Shown here: positions 35,713 to 46,579 of the stretch, one piece after another
Layout of the letters: the number at the start of each line of letters is the position of its first letter
Position numbering within the stretch: position 1 is the stretch's first letter
Assembly (NCBI GenBank): GCA_021018995.1
Contig: CM037590.1
Location: 101,991,097-102,055,096 of the forward strand
Origin: Chloranthus sessilifolius
Lineage: Eukaryota; Streptophyta; Magnoliopsida; Chloranthales; Chloranthaceae
DNA length: 64,000 bases
Reading direction: 5' to 3'
The notes under the pieces: model-generated
The model's database searches: none
What the model saw: the letters and a program-made list of their open reading frames with translations, nothing else
What the model was told of the DNA's origin: nothing
Program-made: the position numbers and the translations under genes

Positions 35713-36830
35713 AATATCCATTTTATTTTTTGATTGGTAATAAAAGGATGATTCTAAAAGAAAGAAAAAAAATGAAAAAAAGGTTCCATACCTGTGATGT
35801 AGCGAGCTGCAAGATCACAAATAAACAAGGGATAGAAAATGAAATCAAAACAGAAAAGGACACAACCAAACTGAAAACAGCACTAGGCCAACACTCCTAA
35901 CCACAACCCAACCCCGAGCCCTTGCTAAAGGACAAAACTAACCTGGGATGCATCATTGGTCCCCTATTTTCTTCATTGAATACTACCCATCAGCCATCTT
36001 AGCCCCTAACAAATTATCATTTCTTTCGAGCCAATTAGCCTGCATCACAGCCAGCAGCACAACCAGAAAAATCGGAGAGAAAAAAAAGAAGATTAAAACT
36101 TTGATAAGGAATCTTAATTCCTTATCACACTTGATATGTAAACCTCACTCACACCATTAAATATCTGTATAAATTGGTAACTATCAACAATCTCGATCTT
36201 TGTGATACCTAACTTTATATCTCAATGACACTCCTTAACTTTAATATAATTTAAAACAGTTTTAAACCATACAAATAGGTTTATATTCTTCATGTGCAAG
36301 AACTGATGTGTATAAGATTTTTCTTAGTAAAGCTGATGTTCAAAAGGTAAAGGGAATTCATTGCAATTTTTTCCTCTGGTCAGACGATGCCATATTGTGA
36401 ATGGGTGCAGATTCAAGTCAGAATATTTCTTAAACGATCATATAATGGACTGTCATGACTACCTCTGAATTAAGAAAATTTAAAGAAGTCAAATTATCTA
36501 CTCAAAGGGAGCTGCTTCTTCCACATCAATTTTATTTTATGACACATCAATTAATGAAATTTGGGGTACACATCAATTTTTCTATTTAAACACTAATTAA
36601 ATTAAGAATATTATTATCCTTTCTTCTTCTTACAAACACTCATATACATTAGTCATCAATGTCGTCGCCTTGAGAGGGACTGCAAATCATCAAAGGCACA
36701 TGATTGAATGGTCTACAATCAGATGAAGTTGGTTTATTTTCTTCTTTTTATTTCTCTTACCTGAATGTCCAAGATCAGCTTCAACCCAATGTTACCATGA
36801 TTTCTCTAAAATTTATTGTCTATTACTGTA
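35713..36830. other. No supported gene
   Basis: AT-rich DNA with short frames only. I see no domain, RNA gene or clear repeat boundary. Confidence 0.4.
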
Positions 36831-36925
36831 CTAATTTAACCAAATTCCTCTAATGCATAGGCAACACAACTCATATAGCTGATAAACCAGTATAAAGAAG
36901 TTTTAAGATGGAAAGACAAAAATAC

Positions 36926-37118
36926 CTTAAGAAGTATATCCATGCCAAAAATGATTCCCGAGACAATAAATGTACGTGTTAAAGCTTCCAAACCTTTTGC
37001 ATGGTTTCCTTGAAGTAAGAAGGCTACCAAGCTAATTTCTAGAAACAACATTCCAGATGTTGTAAACAATGATAAAAGATTCCATGAGAACTCCTTTGCA
37101 AGAGTAAATTCTCATGCT
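36926..37118 (-). pseudogene. Exon of a GOST / lung seven-transmembrane-like host gene
   Basis: The minus strand encodes LAKEFSWNLLSLF, then LFLEISLVAFLLQGN and EALTRTFIVSG, with hydrophobic stretches consistent with membrane helices. The reading ends at LLK followed by a good splice donor (AAG then GTATTT at 36925). The phrases resemble plant lung-seven-transmembrane (GOST, TMEM87-like) proteins of the secretory pathway; this is from recall of the family, not a search. In-frame material upstream soon meets a stop, and I could not assemble a whole gene. It may be a fragment captured by the nearby CACTA element or a decayed host gene. Confidence 0.5.
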
Positions 37119-37264
37119 TGAATCCCAAAAAAAATAGTAAGATCAAAATTGAAATTGCTACACAAGGAAGCAGAATGATCAGTATAAGCAATAAACTATA
37201 GTGATATTACAGGAAAAGGACCGACTCTCCTAACCGTTAACACCAAAATGGTGTTTAAAAGATC

Positions 37265-37498
37265 TTACACCATCAATGGTCTAAGATGCGGGTGATACAA
37301 ACCATCAAAGTGATAGATCGTAGATTGAGTTGAATAGGCCCAACTCCAATTCCAGTAAAGCCAGCTTGCAAAAATTGAATCCAATAAATGCACTAAGAGG
37401 ATACTCAAAACTGAAGAGAAAGAAACATCTCCAACCAAATCATAGCATTTCCCATGACCATATTTATGAATAGAAAGATTGCAAGAAAGAGTATCCAT
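37265..37498 (-). pseudogene. Possible further fragment of the same gene
   Basis: A 77-codon minus-strand frame has hydrophobic stretches (VSFSSVLSILLVHLLDSIF, SWLYWNWSWAY). It lies just upstream, in minus sense, of the exon at 36926-37118. It could belong to the same membrane-protein gene. I cannot confirm the frame or splice sites. Confidence 0.25.
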
Positions 37499-38619
37499 TC
37501 TACTCAGATGTGTAGAAAAAAATAACTCTCACTAAATTTACCTTTACTTCTCCCATCAGAAGGTGAGATTTTGTTTCCACGTCATACACATCTCAAAAAG
37601 TGCCATCTAAAATTAATGACCCAAGTATCAATAGGTTTGGCACTGAGGTCAAGTATCTAATACTAACTCATATTTCAAAGGAGGGGCAACCATAAAATCC
37701 TGCTTCTATCTCATAGCTAAAATGTTGGCTTCCTTTGAATCACATTCCTTGAACAATGGAACCCAACTCTGAGTCAACAATAGAATTAGATTTGAACTAA
37801 GAAGAAAAAAAAAGTCTAAAAAAATGAAACAGAGAAAATTTATCAATTGACAGCATATGTACTCACATGAAATACGATACAAGATACATATAACAATCTT
37901 TTTTAAAATAATAAATAATCCAAAATTCTAGACCTACATCAAAATTAATAAGTAGCGTATAAAGCAAAATTTTCAGATCAAATTTTTATAAACTTCACTA
38001 GTGCAGTGAGGGAATAGCATATCATTAATAAAAGAATGATTCCATTATGCACATGACCATTGAATAATGATGCAATACTCTAAAGTATAAATATCAATGG
38101 TAAGAGCATACTTCTACCACTTAAATCCTCCCAAGTGTCGCTAGAAAAATATAATGGTGCAACACCCTTGATCATGCGGGCGGTCTCAACCATTTAAGAA
38201 AATTCTAACCATCCTTAAGAGTCGGTTAAAGTTAATCCACTAGATAAAGGTTCATAGAAATTAAATTTTTGTTCACATTTACTTGATTTGCTTTCAGATC
38301 ATGTACCATGGTTCACACTACTACTACAAAGTACTCACCAAGTAAAATAAGAAAAATTCACAACTTACAATTGGGAACTAAGCTCTCATGCGCACATACC
38401 TGATAAGAAGCGCCCTCAATAATTTTTCTTGTCAAAAGTTGAGCATGCGAGCATGTTTAAAGTTCCTGATTAAGCCAACATTCAATATAATTCATCAGAA
38501 GAACAAAATGCAGAGTCTCCAGACTAACTAACAACCCTACAATAAATCAAAAGATGGACAATGTCTATATTATGGTTTCTCATTCCCAAAACAAAATGCA
38601 GCACTATTGCATGGCTGAT
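37499..38619. other. No supported gene
   Basis: AT-rich sequence with short frames. No terminal repeat or second CACTA end is seen. Confidence 0.4.
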
Positions 38620-38936
38620 GTACAACGTAGCTCGGGTCACCACTAGGGATTCCAAGGCTGCTGTCGGCTTTTGGGCTGTCTTAGAGGTAATCCCTCATTG
38701 TTTTGCTTTTGTCAATTTTCTTGAATGATTTTTATGTGCTACTGACCTACCCCTATCTACTGTCTCCTTTTTTAGGTATGGGGATATCATCACTTCCATC
38801 CTGGGCGCCTACTTCTTCACTCGGAGGTGCTTACCTATCCTCTCCTCGGTAACTGGAATCAGGCCCAGCGTCGTGAAGTGGGCCTAAAGCATTTAGAGAT
38901 GGGTCTGAGGTCCCAACTTTACTTGATGGTTCCCGA
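38620..38936 (+). pseudogene. Plant-mobile-domain-like gene, exons before the Tekay insertion
   Basis: Two exon-like stretches are visible. The first ends at 38686 (VGFWAVLE) with donor GTAATC. The next starts at 38776 after TTTTTTAG and reads VWGYHHFHPGRLLL, then YPLLGNWNQAQRREVG, ending at 38936 with donor GTAGGT. Using that donor, the frame continues into the exon at 52066 on the far side of the Tekay element. The pattern (L-x-V-W-x-Y near a YP-x-x-x-x-W) resembles the PMD family (MAIN/MAIL-type), known both as host silencing factors and as transposon-borne ORFs. The 5' end of the gene is not identified. Confidence 0.5.
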
Positions 38937-39621
38937 GTAGGTAAAACCCTTTTTCAACCCTTGTTGGTTCTAGCTTGGAAATCTCCTTTGATTGATGTGC
39001 TACCTGCTTGAATTCTTTTGGCCTGGACAGATTGTAATATCCCAAAAAATTGCGTTAAACAATGACCTCGAGATCCGTGCTTGATTGGTCACATGTTTGA
39101 CCAATTAGGAGATCAAGGGTTAGCATAGAGTATGATGAACGGATGAGATGTGATGGTATGAATGATTATGTGGTGTGTGATGTGAATGAGAAGTCGCATA
39201 CACCTATCGCGGTGCATGTGCTCAACACACAAGCGAGAGGAGAGATAAAAGGGTTTAATAACCCTAAAATCAATTGTTTTGGTTGTTGAAGGAGAGTAAA
39301 GAAGAGAGAAAGAGAGAGAGGAGTAAAGGGAGGAGTTATTGCAACTGATTGGAAGGGGGGGGATTCAAGCGATAAAAGCCGGATTCGACACGGTTTGGAT
39401 CCGTTAGAGCCAAAGCTGGAACCCTAGCCTTTCCAACCACTAGATCTAATCAAATTGAGAATTGATCAAGGTAAATTTCTTGTGAATTAAATGCATAAGT
39501 TATGGGAGTTTAGTCGTAGTTAGGAATGGTTAAAATCATATATTAAAGGCTTAGAAAAAGAAAGAAAATAAATGGAGAAAGATTTGAAAGAACAGCCCAA
39601 AAGGGGCGGAATCTGGCCATT

Positions 39622-40057
39622 TTGATTAATCGAAATTGAGTTTCGATTAATCGATTTTGGCTAAGAAGTTGAAAAGTCAGAGGACCCCGATCTCGATTAA
39701 TCGAATTGAGTTTCGATTAATCGACTTTGAATTTCGATTAATCGATTTGGGTATCGATTAATCGACTGGGAACCTACAGTGGACTCCAGTGGAGAAAAGA
39801 ATTTAGCTTGAGGAAATCTACTAATCGAAATGAGAATTCGATTAATCGATTTATAATTTTGATTAATTGATTTGGGATCGATTAATCGATTTTGGGAATT
39901 TGATTACTCGAATTGAGAATCGACTGGATAGAGCAGAGAATTTCGATTAATCGAATTGGGTTTCGATTAATCGAATGGGAATCTCGATTAATCGATTTGA
40001 GAATCGATTAATCGATATTGACTTTCGATTAATCGATTTTGGAAATCGATTAATCGA
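39622..40057 (+). repeat. TCGATTAATCGA palindrome array in 5' LTR
   Basis: About thirteen exact copies of the 12-bp perfect palindrome TCGATTAATCGA plus about five one- or two-base variants (TTGATTAATCGA and similar) occur in 440 bp. Spacers are 6-30 bp, often ttga or ttggg. The array lies about 730 bp upstream of the TATA box. It is kept in the 3' LTR (about 50140-50578) and recurs inside the element at 46788-47515. Confidence 0.95.
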
Positions 40058-40378
40058 CTGGGCCAGTTTATGTTGACTTCTGAGTTTGACTTTAAGTTTC
40101 TTGGGGGGTCTTGGACCTCCTTTATTGCATCTTTAGTGATGTATTTCACATGTTATGTGGTACCATAGGTGGTACGTGTGAGCTAGTGCACAAGGAGCCA
40201 CGTGGGACCTTGATGCATTGATCAAACGAAGACTTGAGGTAGGGAACACCTTGAATATGTACTTTATTTTGTAAGAGCATGTATGTAGTGATATAGATTT
40301 AAATTCAAACATTTTATTGCTTAAAGAGTTTCTGAAAAAGTGTGTGTGTGTGACACCAATAAAAGTAATCATAATGAG

Positions 40379-40775
40379 CCATCCCCAGGGGATGAGGAAG
40401 TAAAGAGATAAGAGCATCAGGTGTGATGCAAGTGAATGGATACATCCCAGGGATGTATCCAAGATTGAATCATGTTTGATAGGGCTTAACTGATATAAGA
40501 TAGCACATTTACACGGTGAATAACTATATGTAAGGCACTGATATTTTTATTATTTGAGGTTTGATAGGGTACCCCACCGACGTGGCGGGATATCCACGAC
40601 TGACACGGCAGGATATCCGTGACCGATACGGCGGCGAAACCGTAGGCCAGTGCGGAGGCTTATCCGTACACAGTAAGCACACCCCAGGGGTGTTGATTGA
40701 GACTAGTGAAACCCAGCCACCAATCCCCAGGGGAAAGGGGCTTGGGTACTATTTGTATTCCCAGGGAATACATTA
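40379..40775 (+). repeat. Hairpin cluster in 5' LTR
   Basis: Several inverted repeats share the core CCC-A-GGG with different matching arms. Examples are 40382-40396 (7-bp arms), 40438-40462 (12-bp arms, TGGATACATCCC), about 40680-40694 (7-bp arms) and about 40757-40773 (8-bp arms). Between them, 40581-40669 holds four consecutive stem-loops with 5-6 bp stems (cgtgg/ccacg, cacgg/ccgtg, tacgg/ccgta, gtgcgg/ccgtac) and 8-nt loops. Confidence 0.75.
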
Positions 40776-41543
40776 AAACTGTCTATATAGATGACGATGA
40801 TGGGTATCTCATCGGGGCTCGATGCTATATTGCTCGGGGATTACTTAAGTTGAAAGTTTAAGTTTTGCTTTAGGCCTTTTCAGCATCATTCATGAACCAA
40901 TAAAAGACATGAGTAAACTATCAGTAAAATGTGATGCTTTTTAACTGTTTTCATCAGTAACTGCATAGACATATCATGCATGGCATATCATGGAATATAT
41001 GTGAGTAATAATTTATATGTTCAACTGTGTTTTGTTCCCTATTGAGCTAGGATGTAGCTCACCCTATAGACTATACGTCACAGGTCCACTACTAGCAGCT
41101 GCCCAGGCTTCAGGAGACGCTGACCCCGGTGAGTCGGACCTTGCGGCCGGAGACGAGTTGGAGCCACCTCCTGAGGACTTCTTGTAGAGGACTCTGTTGT
41201 GCCGCTTTGAGGGTTTTTGGGGAGATTTTGTACGGCTTGGTATGTCAAGCCTTGTTTGATTAAACACTGTATATGTATAAACTTGTGATTTTTCTTTTGG
41301 GCGAACCATCTGTGATGATTAGCTATCATCGATGGTTCGGATCGGTTCTCCATTCATGCAGAGGCATGAGGGTAGAACTGTCTTTTGAGAAGTGCTTATA
41401 TAGCGATCTAATTCTGCAGTTCATTTACTATTTCAATTTTTGTGCTTGATATACCAATGTTCCATGCTTAGCTAAGGGGCACGATCAAGATTATCGTGCT
41501 GATGGCACAGGTTTCGAGGTGCCAAAATCTGGGCTGTCACAGT

Positions 41544-41555
41544 TGGTATCAAAGC
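41544..41555 (+). other. Primer binding site, initiator tRNA-Met type
   Basis: TGGTATCAAAGC lies 2 nt after the LTR end. It differs by one base from the usual TGGTATCAGAGC of chromoviruses. Confidence 0.9.
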
Positions 41556-41645
41556 TATTTCTTTTAGCAATTCTGACAATCGTTATTTTTGGTCAGAACA
41601 TAGGGGTTTCTGCTAACAAAACTTTAGTTTAAAATGCAGCCGTAA

Positions 41646-43023
41646 ATGTCGTCTAGAGGAAGAGGCCGACCAAGGGGAGGCCAACAGAGGAGTCTACGTA
41701 GTGGAGATGATTACATCTCTCCTACTAATAGAGTGCCTTTAGGAGGTACTGAGGCCCCAGGGAGCAGTAGTAGTAGACAGCATGATGAAGAGGATCGAGA
41801 TTGTCAGGATCATGATCTAAGAGAACAGGAGAGAGTGAGAGAAAGACAGGAAGATAGAGAGGAGCGACAAAGGATGATGCACACTATGGAGACTATGGCA
41901 GCTGCCATGGCACAACAAGCCGCATCCTTTGCAGCTCATGCATCAAGAGAACAGCAGCCACCTACACCACCTGCAGGACCAGCGCTGCCTGTGCCCTCAT
42001 CTTTTACAGAGTTTAGGAGGATGAGACCTCCTTCATTTTCTGGGCAGGCAGACACAATGGCAGCTGAGAATTGGCTTATGAAGATGGAGAAAGTCGTTAG
42101 CATGCTGACATGCACGAAAGATGAGAGTGTGAGATGGGCAGCTTATAAGTTGGATGGGGAGGCTGGGCCTTGGTGGAAGTCCGTGATACAGACTCGGGCT
42201 CAGGAGACCCCGGAGTTGCCTTGGACGTGGGAGGAGTTTGTTGAGGAGTTCAACAAACAATATCTTCCGGAAGTGGTGAGGACTCAGCTTGAGATACAAT
42301 TTCTACAGTTAGTGCAAGGGAGAATGACAGTGAGAGAATATGGGGTGGAGTTTCTACGACTAGCCCGTTTTGCTCCGGATTACGTCGCTACCGACGTGAT
42401 GAAGTCAAAGAGGTTTCAACAAGGCTTGAAGCCTGAGGTTAGGGGAGGCGTAGCTCCATTTCAGTTGAGGACCTATGAAGAGGTCATGAGCAAGGCGTTG
42501 GTTGTAGAGGAGGAGAACAATAACAGATATAGACAGAGGGAGCAGCAGAGAGGAGGAAATGAACAAGGAAGGACGGGGACTTACGAACTGGTGAACAAAA
42601 AGCCGAGGTTCATGGCCCAAGCTCAGAGACCATAGTTTCAGGGAGGTTTTGGAAGGCCGGCGCAACAACACCAACAGAGATTCCCATTACTTGCGTCGGG
42701 GAGACCTTTACGATATGAGAGCCCTGCCATGTCTACTGGCGCCACTATCACACAGGGTTCTCGTACTGTTTCTTTCGCACCTCGGGAGACTTGTGCAAAG
42801 TGTGGCAAGCCTCATAGAACAGTGGATTGCAGAGCGGGGACTAGGGGTTGTTTCTGATGTGGCAAGGTGAGCCACTTGATCAAGGATTGCCCCGAGACGG
42901 ATAAAAGAAAGACGGTTTCAGCTGCAGCACCACGACCTATTCAAGCAAGGAAGCCGGTCGTTCAGGGGAGAGCCTATGCAATCACTGCTCAGGAAGCAGG
43001 GAACGTGCATGACGTCATCCAAG
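41646..43023 (+). pseudogene. Tekay gag
   Basis: Starts at ATG 41646 after a 90-nt leader. The order is a basic N-terminus (SSRGRGRPRGGQQR), an acidic/Arg-rich coil, a capsid domain (FSGQADTMAAENWLMKMEK; WEEFVEEFNKQYLPE; REYGVEFLRLARFAPDY) and two zinc-knuckle-like segments near 42797-42890. The frame is broken by TAG at 42633 and by TGA at 42855. The second stop replaces the residue between the two cysteines of the second knuckle (CF-stop-CGK). Gag ends in an exon-like boundary at 43023: ATC CAA G then GTGAG. Gag builds the particle and packages RNA. Confidence 0.88.
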
Positions 43024-43190
43024 GTGAGACTCTTTTAAATTAAAGAAATTTCTATTGCATTAAAATTTTAGATAGAGAAGGTGCATGCATTAGGAATTGT
43101 ATAGTTTCTTTTCTCAATACTAAATTTATATGTGAATTAGGGGTGTTAAATTGATGTGTAAATTATTATATGTATGTATATATACTATAG
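43024..43190 (+). other. Candidate spliceosomal intron between gag and protease
   Basis: A 167-bp, very AT-rich stretch starts GTGAGA after AAG and ends ACTATAG. Removing it joins VIQ-G to TLTIYEKG in one frame (phase 1), giving the expected chromovirus protease start. If kept, the gag frame reads seven more codons and stops at TAA (about 43041). Splicing would therefore yield Gag-Pol and retention would yield Gag. The function is inferred; donor, acceptor and frame logic are directly visible. Confidence 0.6.
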
Positions 43191-43606
43191 GTACTTTAAC
43201 TATATATGAGAAAGGATGCTTCGTTGGATATGACGCTCGAGTGTTGATAGACCCAGGGTCTACCCACTCATTCGTCACTCCACGTTTCGCCAAGAGGATG
43301 AAGATTGTTCCAGAGGTGTTGGACTTCATCCTATCTGTGTCTATTCCGACTGGAGAGTTAGTGGACACGGAGTTAGCTTGCAAATCCATCATTGTAGCAG
43401 TTCGAGACCTAGAGGTGCATGAATTGGAAGCGAAGTTGATACTGTTAGACATGCAAGGGTTTGATGTGATTCTTGGCATGGACTGGTTGGCACAGCACTG
43501 TGCAATAGTCGATTGCAAGAACAAGGTTGTCATTTTCAGACCCAACACAAGGAGATCATTTCGGTTTCAAGGAGTGAGGTCGTCATCATCTGTACCGATC
43601 TCGTGA
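43191..43606 (+). pseudogene. Tekay protease
   Basis: The active site reads VLIDPGSTHSFVTPRF (DPG in place of DSG, a form I recall as common in plant Tekay elements). The second conserved part is GFDVILGMDWLAQHCAIVDC. Read in frame from the spliced gag exon, it is open to 43606, where a frameshift ends it after FRPNTRRSFRFQG. The protease would cleave the Gag-Pol polyprotein. Confidence 0.85.
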
Positions 43607-44500
43607 TGGGGCGAAAATGATCAGAAAGGGTTGCAGTGGATACTTGGCATTCTTAAAGGAGGACAAGGAAGAAAAGAATGTCATTTCTGAGATAGCAGTT
43701 GTGTGAGACTTCGCCGACGTGTTTCTAGAAGAATTGCCTGGATTACCTCCGGAGAGAGAAGTAGAATTCACCATCGACTTAGCACCAGGAACGAAGCCTA
43801 TTTCAAAAGCGCCATATCGAATGGCTCCTGCTGAGTTAAAGGAGTTGAAAGAACAACTACAAGAGCTTATGAACAAGGGGTTTGTTAGACCGAGCGTGTC
43901 TCCATGGGGAGCACCGGTCTTGTTTGTCAAGAAGAAAGATGGGTCAATACGGCTATGCATTGATTATCGACAATTAAACAAACTCACTGTGAAGAACCGC
44001 TACCCTTTGCCTAGAATTGATGATTTGTTCGATCAACTGCAAGGAGCAAGGAATTTTTCCAAGATCGACCTGAGATCTGGATACCATCAGTTGCGAGTCA
44101 AGGCAGAGGACATCCAGAAGACAGCTTTCAGGACACGGTATGGACACTATGAATTCCTTGTGATGCCGTTTGGGTTGACGAATGCTCCGGCGTCGTTTAT
44201 GGATCTGATGAACCGAGTGTTTAAACCAAATTTGGACTCCTGCGTTGTAGTGTTCGTTGATGATATATTGATATACTCCAAATCCAAGACGGAACACGAA
44301 GAACACTTGAGGATTGCCCTACAGACGCTACGTGAACACCAATTGTACGCCAAACTCAGCAAATGTGAGTTTTGGTTGGAAGAGGTTAGCTTTTTAGGAC
44401 ATGTCATCTCAAAGCATGGTGTCACTGTAGATCCAGCAAAGATAGAAGCAGTGGTTAAATGGGAGCAACCAAAGACAGTGACCGATGTCTGAGCTATTAT
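43607..44500 (+). pseudogene. Tekay reverse transcriptase
   Basis: After a broken junction (frameshift near 43606-43618 and a TGA at about 43705) the frame opens with [18 protein letters not shown]. The RT core follows: [57 protein letters not shown], and the catalytic [10 protein letters not shown] at about 44250. Near 44490 roughly eight residues of the SFLGLAGYYRRF region are deleted together with a frameshift. Catalytic residues are intact. Confidence 0.92.
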
Positions 44501-45100
44501 CGACGTTTCGTGGAGGGGTTTTCAAAGATATCGGGACCTCTCACAAAGCTGACACGAAAAGATTCAAGATTTGAGTGGAGTGAGGCATGCGAGAAGAGTT
44601 TTCAAGAACTCAAGACAAGACTCACTTCAGCTCCAGTGCTAGCTATTCCTTCGGGCAGTGGAGGATACGCCGTGTACAACGACACGTCATACAATGGCCT
44701 AGGTTGTGTACTCAACCAACATAAGAAGGTGTTAGCTTACGGATCAAGACAACTGAAAGAGCACGAGAAAAATTATCCGACTCATGACTTGGAGCTAGCA
44801 ACAGTCATCTTTGCGCTGAAGATCTGGAGACATTATTTGTATGGTGAGACTTTTGAAATTTTCACCGATCATAAGAGCCTCCGATACCTGTTTACACAGA
44901 AAGAGCTCAACATGAGACAGCGCAGATGGATGGAGTTTCTTAAGGATTATGATTGTTCTATACAGTACCATCCAGGAAAGGCGAATGTAGTAGCAGACGC
45001 CTTGAGTCGGAAGAGTTCAACTCAGTTAACTTGTTTGATTTTGGGCATGCACCGATGGAAATTATTGGAAGACCTGGCACTTTACGATGTGAACATTGAG
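44501..45100 (+). pseudogene. Tekay RNase H
   Basis: It continues from [16 protein letters not shown] into RNase [15 protein letters not shown], a first catalytic segment that reads [40 protein letters not shown] and VVADALSRK. Acidic residues are present, though the first segment is atypical (NDT instead of DAS). It would degrade the RNA strand during copying. Confidence 0.88.
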
Positions 45101-46034
45101 TTAAAAGCTACCGGATCCTTTTTGGCTAACATATCAGTAAAGCCAGTGATATTTGAGCATATCCACGATCTACAGATGAAAGATCCAACATTAACGAAGA
45201 TTCATCAAGACGTGAGTGAGGGCATCAGGTCAGACTTCTCAGTTAAAGAAGATGGTTCTTTATTATTTAAGGGCCGTCTATGCATTCCGGACAATGCCGA
45301 TCTAAGACGAACCATTCTTGATGAAGCCCATAAGTCATTATGCTATCCACCCTGGTAGCACTAAAATGTACCAGGACTTGAAATAGAACTACTGGTGGAA
45401 AGGTCTGAAGCAAGACGTGGCCGAATACATGTCACGGTGTTTGACTTGTCAGGAAGTGAAGATTGATCATAGACATCCTGCTGGACTATTGCAGCCTTTA
45501 CCAATCCCAGAATGGAAGTGGGAATCGATCTCGATGGATTTCATTGTTGGATTGCCGCATACTGCCAAGAGACACAATGCCATTTGGGTCGTCATAGACC
45601 GATTGACCAAATTAGCACACTTTTTGCCGTACAATACGATGTATACGGCAGGAAGATTGGCAGACTTATATATAAAGGAGATAGTCAGACTACACGGGAT
45701 TCCAAGCAGCATAGTTTCAGATCGTGATCCACTATATGCGTCCAAGTTTTGGAAGAAATTTCAAGAAGGAATGGGAACGCGGCTAGATTTTAGTTCAGCT
45801 TTCCATCCTCAAACTGATGGGCAGACCGAACGAGTGAATCAAGTGATAGAAGACATGCTCAGAGCGTGCATGATAGATATGCAAGGATACTGGGATGAGT
45901 ATCTACCATTGATCGAATTCGCATACAACAACAGTTTCCAAACGAGCATTGGCATGGCACCGTATGAAGCTCTGTATGGACGACGATGCAAATCACCCCT
46001 CAATTGGGAAGAAAAGGTGAGAAATTTATTTTAG
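45101..46034 (+). pseudogene. Tekay integrase (zinc finger and DDE core)
   Basis: The zinc finger is split by a frameshift near 45350 and a TAG at about 45384 (HPGS, CLTCQEVK at 45436). The core (45530-45870) has SMDFIVGLP, SDRDPLYASKFW and ERVNQVIEDML, i.e. all three catalytic acids, and then APYEALYGRRCKSPL. A frameshift at about 46010 leads into the C-terminal domain. Integrase inserts the DNA copy. Confidence 0.9.
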
Positions 46035-46579
46035 GGCCAAAACTACTTGAAGACAATGCCACCGTCGTTCGAATAATCAAAGAAAGGCTGAAGTCAGCAC
46101 AGAGTAGACATAAAAGTTACGCTGACATCAAGCGGACTAGTGTCGACTATAAAGTGGGTGAGCACGTGTTTGTGAAAGTGTCACCTATGAAAGGCGTAAT
46201 GAGATTTGGCAAGAGAGGGAAGTTAAGTCCACGTTATGTTGGACCATTTGAAATTTTGGGACGCGTAGGTGAAGTTGCGTATCGCATTGGCTTACCACTG
46301 CTGTTTGATCGGGTACATAACGTTTTCCACATATCGATGCTCAGAAAGTATGTGAACGATCCATCTCATGTGTTAGGAAGTCAACCTATGGAGATGTGTG
46401 AGGACATGAGCATGATAGAGGAACCGGTGGAAATCTTGGATCGAAAGGAACAGGTACTGCGCACTAAAGTGATTCCCTTAGTGCTTGTCCGGTGGAACAA
46501 TCATCCAAAGGAAGAGGCTACTTGGGAACGAGAGGCCGATGTGATAGAACAATATCCAGCCTTGTTTCCAACGACGTGA
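45986..46579 (+). pseudogene. Integrase C-terminal domain and chromodomain-like tail
   Basis: In the frame that starts at about 46015 the sequence reads GPKLLEDN, then VKVSPMKGVMRFGKRGKLSPRY and VHNVFHISMLRKYV, the usual integrase C-terminus. The tail ILDRKEQVLR, VLVRWNNHPKEEATWERE and the stop at 46577 form the chromodomain-like end typical of Tekay. In relatives this module is thought to steer integration to heterochromatin. Confidence 0.9.

Larger units (their letters stand above)
39033..41541 (+). repeat. 5' LTR of Tekay element
   Basis: It runs from TGTAATATCCC to GGCTGTCACA. It contains the TCGATTAATCGA array (39622-40057), a cluster of hairpins (40379-40775), a TATA box (40783-40790) and the usual short terminal TG/CA ends. 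The 3' copy at 49561 has the same organisation. Confidence 0.95.

Noticed and set aside
39622..40057. Regular palindrome array as a CRISPR array or centromeric satellite
   Set aside because: Copies are 12 bp with irregular spacers, lie inside an LTR of a plant element, and no cas genes or long satellite units are present.
40133..40462. A 109-codon minus-strand frame in both Tekay LTRs
   Set aside because: The same argument: LTR duplication explains its presence in both copies, and it has no recognisable domain or codon pattern.
40561..40776. A 71-codon frame present in both Tekay LTRs (also at 51082)
   Set aside because: It starts at a non-ATG codon, overlaps the hairpin cluster, and is shared only because the two LTRs are copies of one sequence.
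41064..41353. Minus-strand 81-91 codon frames near the 5' LTR end
   Set aside because: They lie in LTR sequence, have low-complexity ends and no domain.
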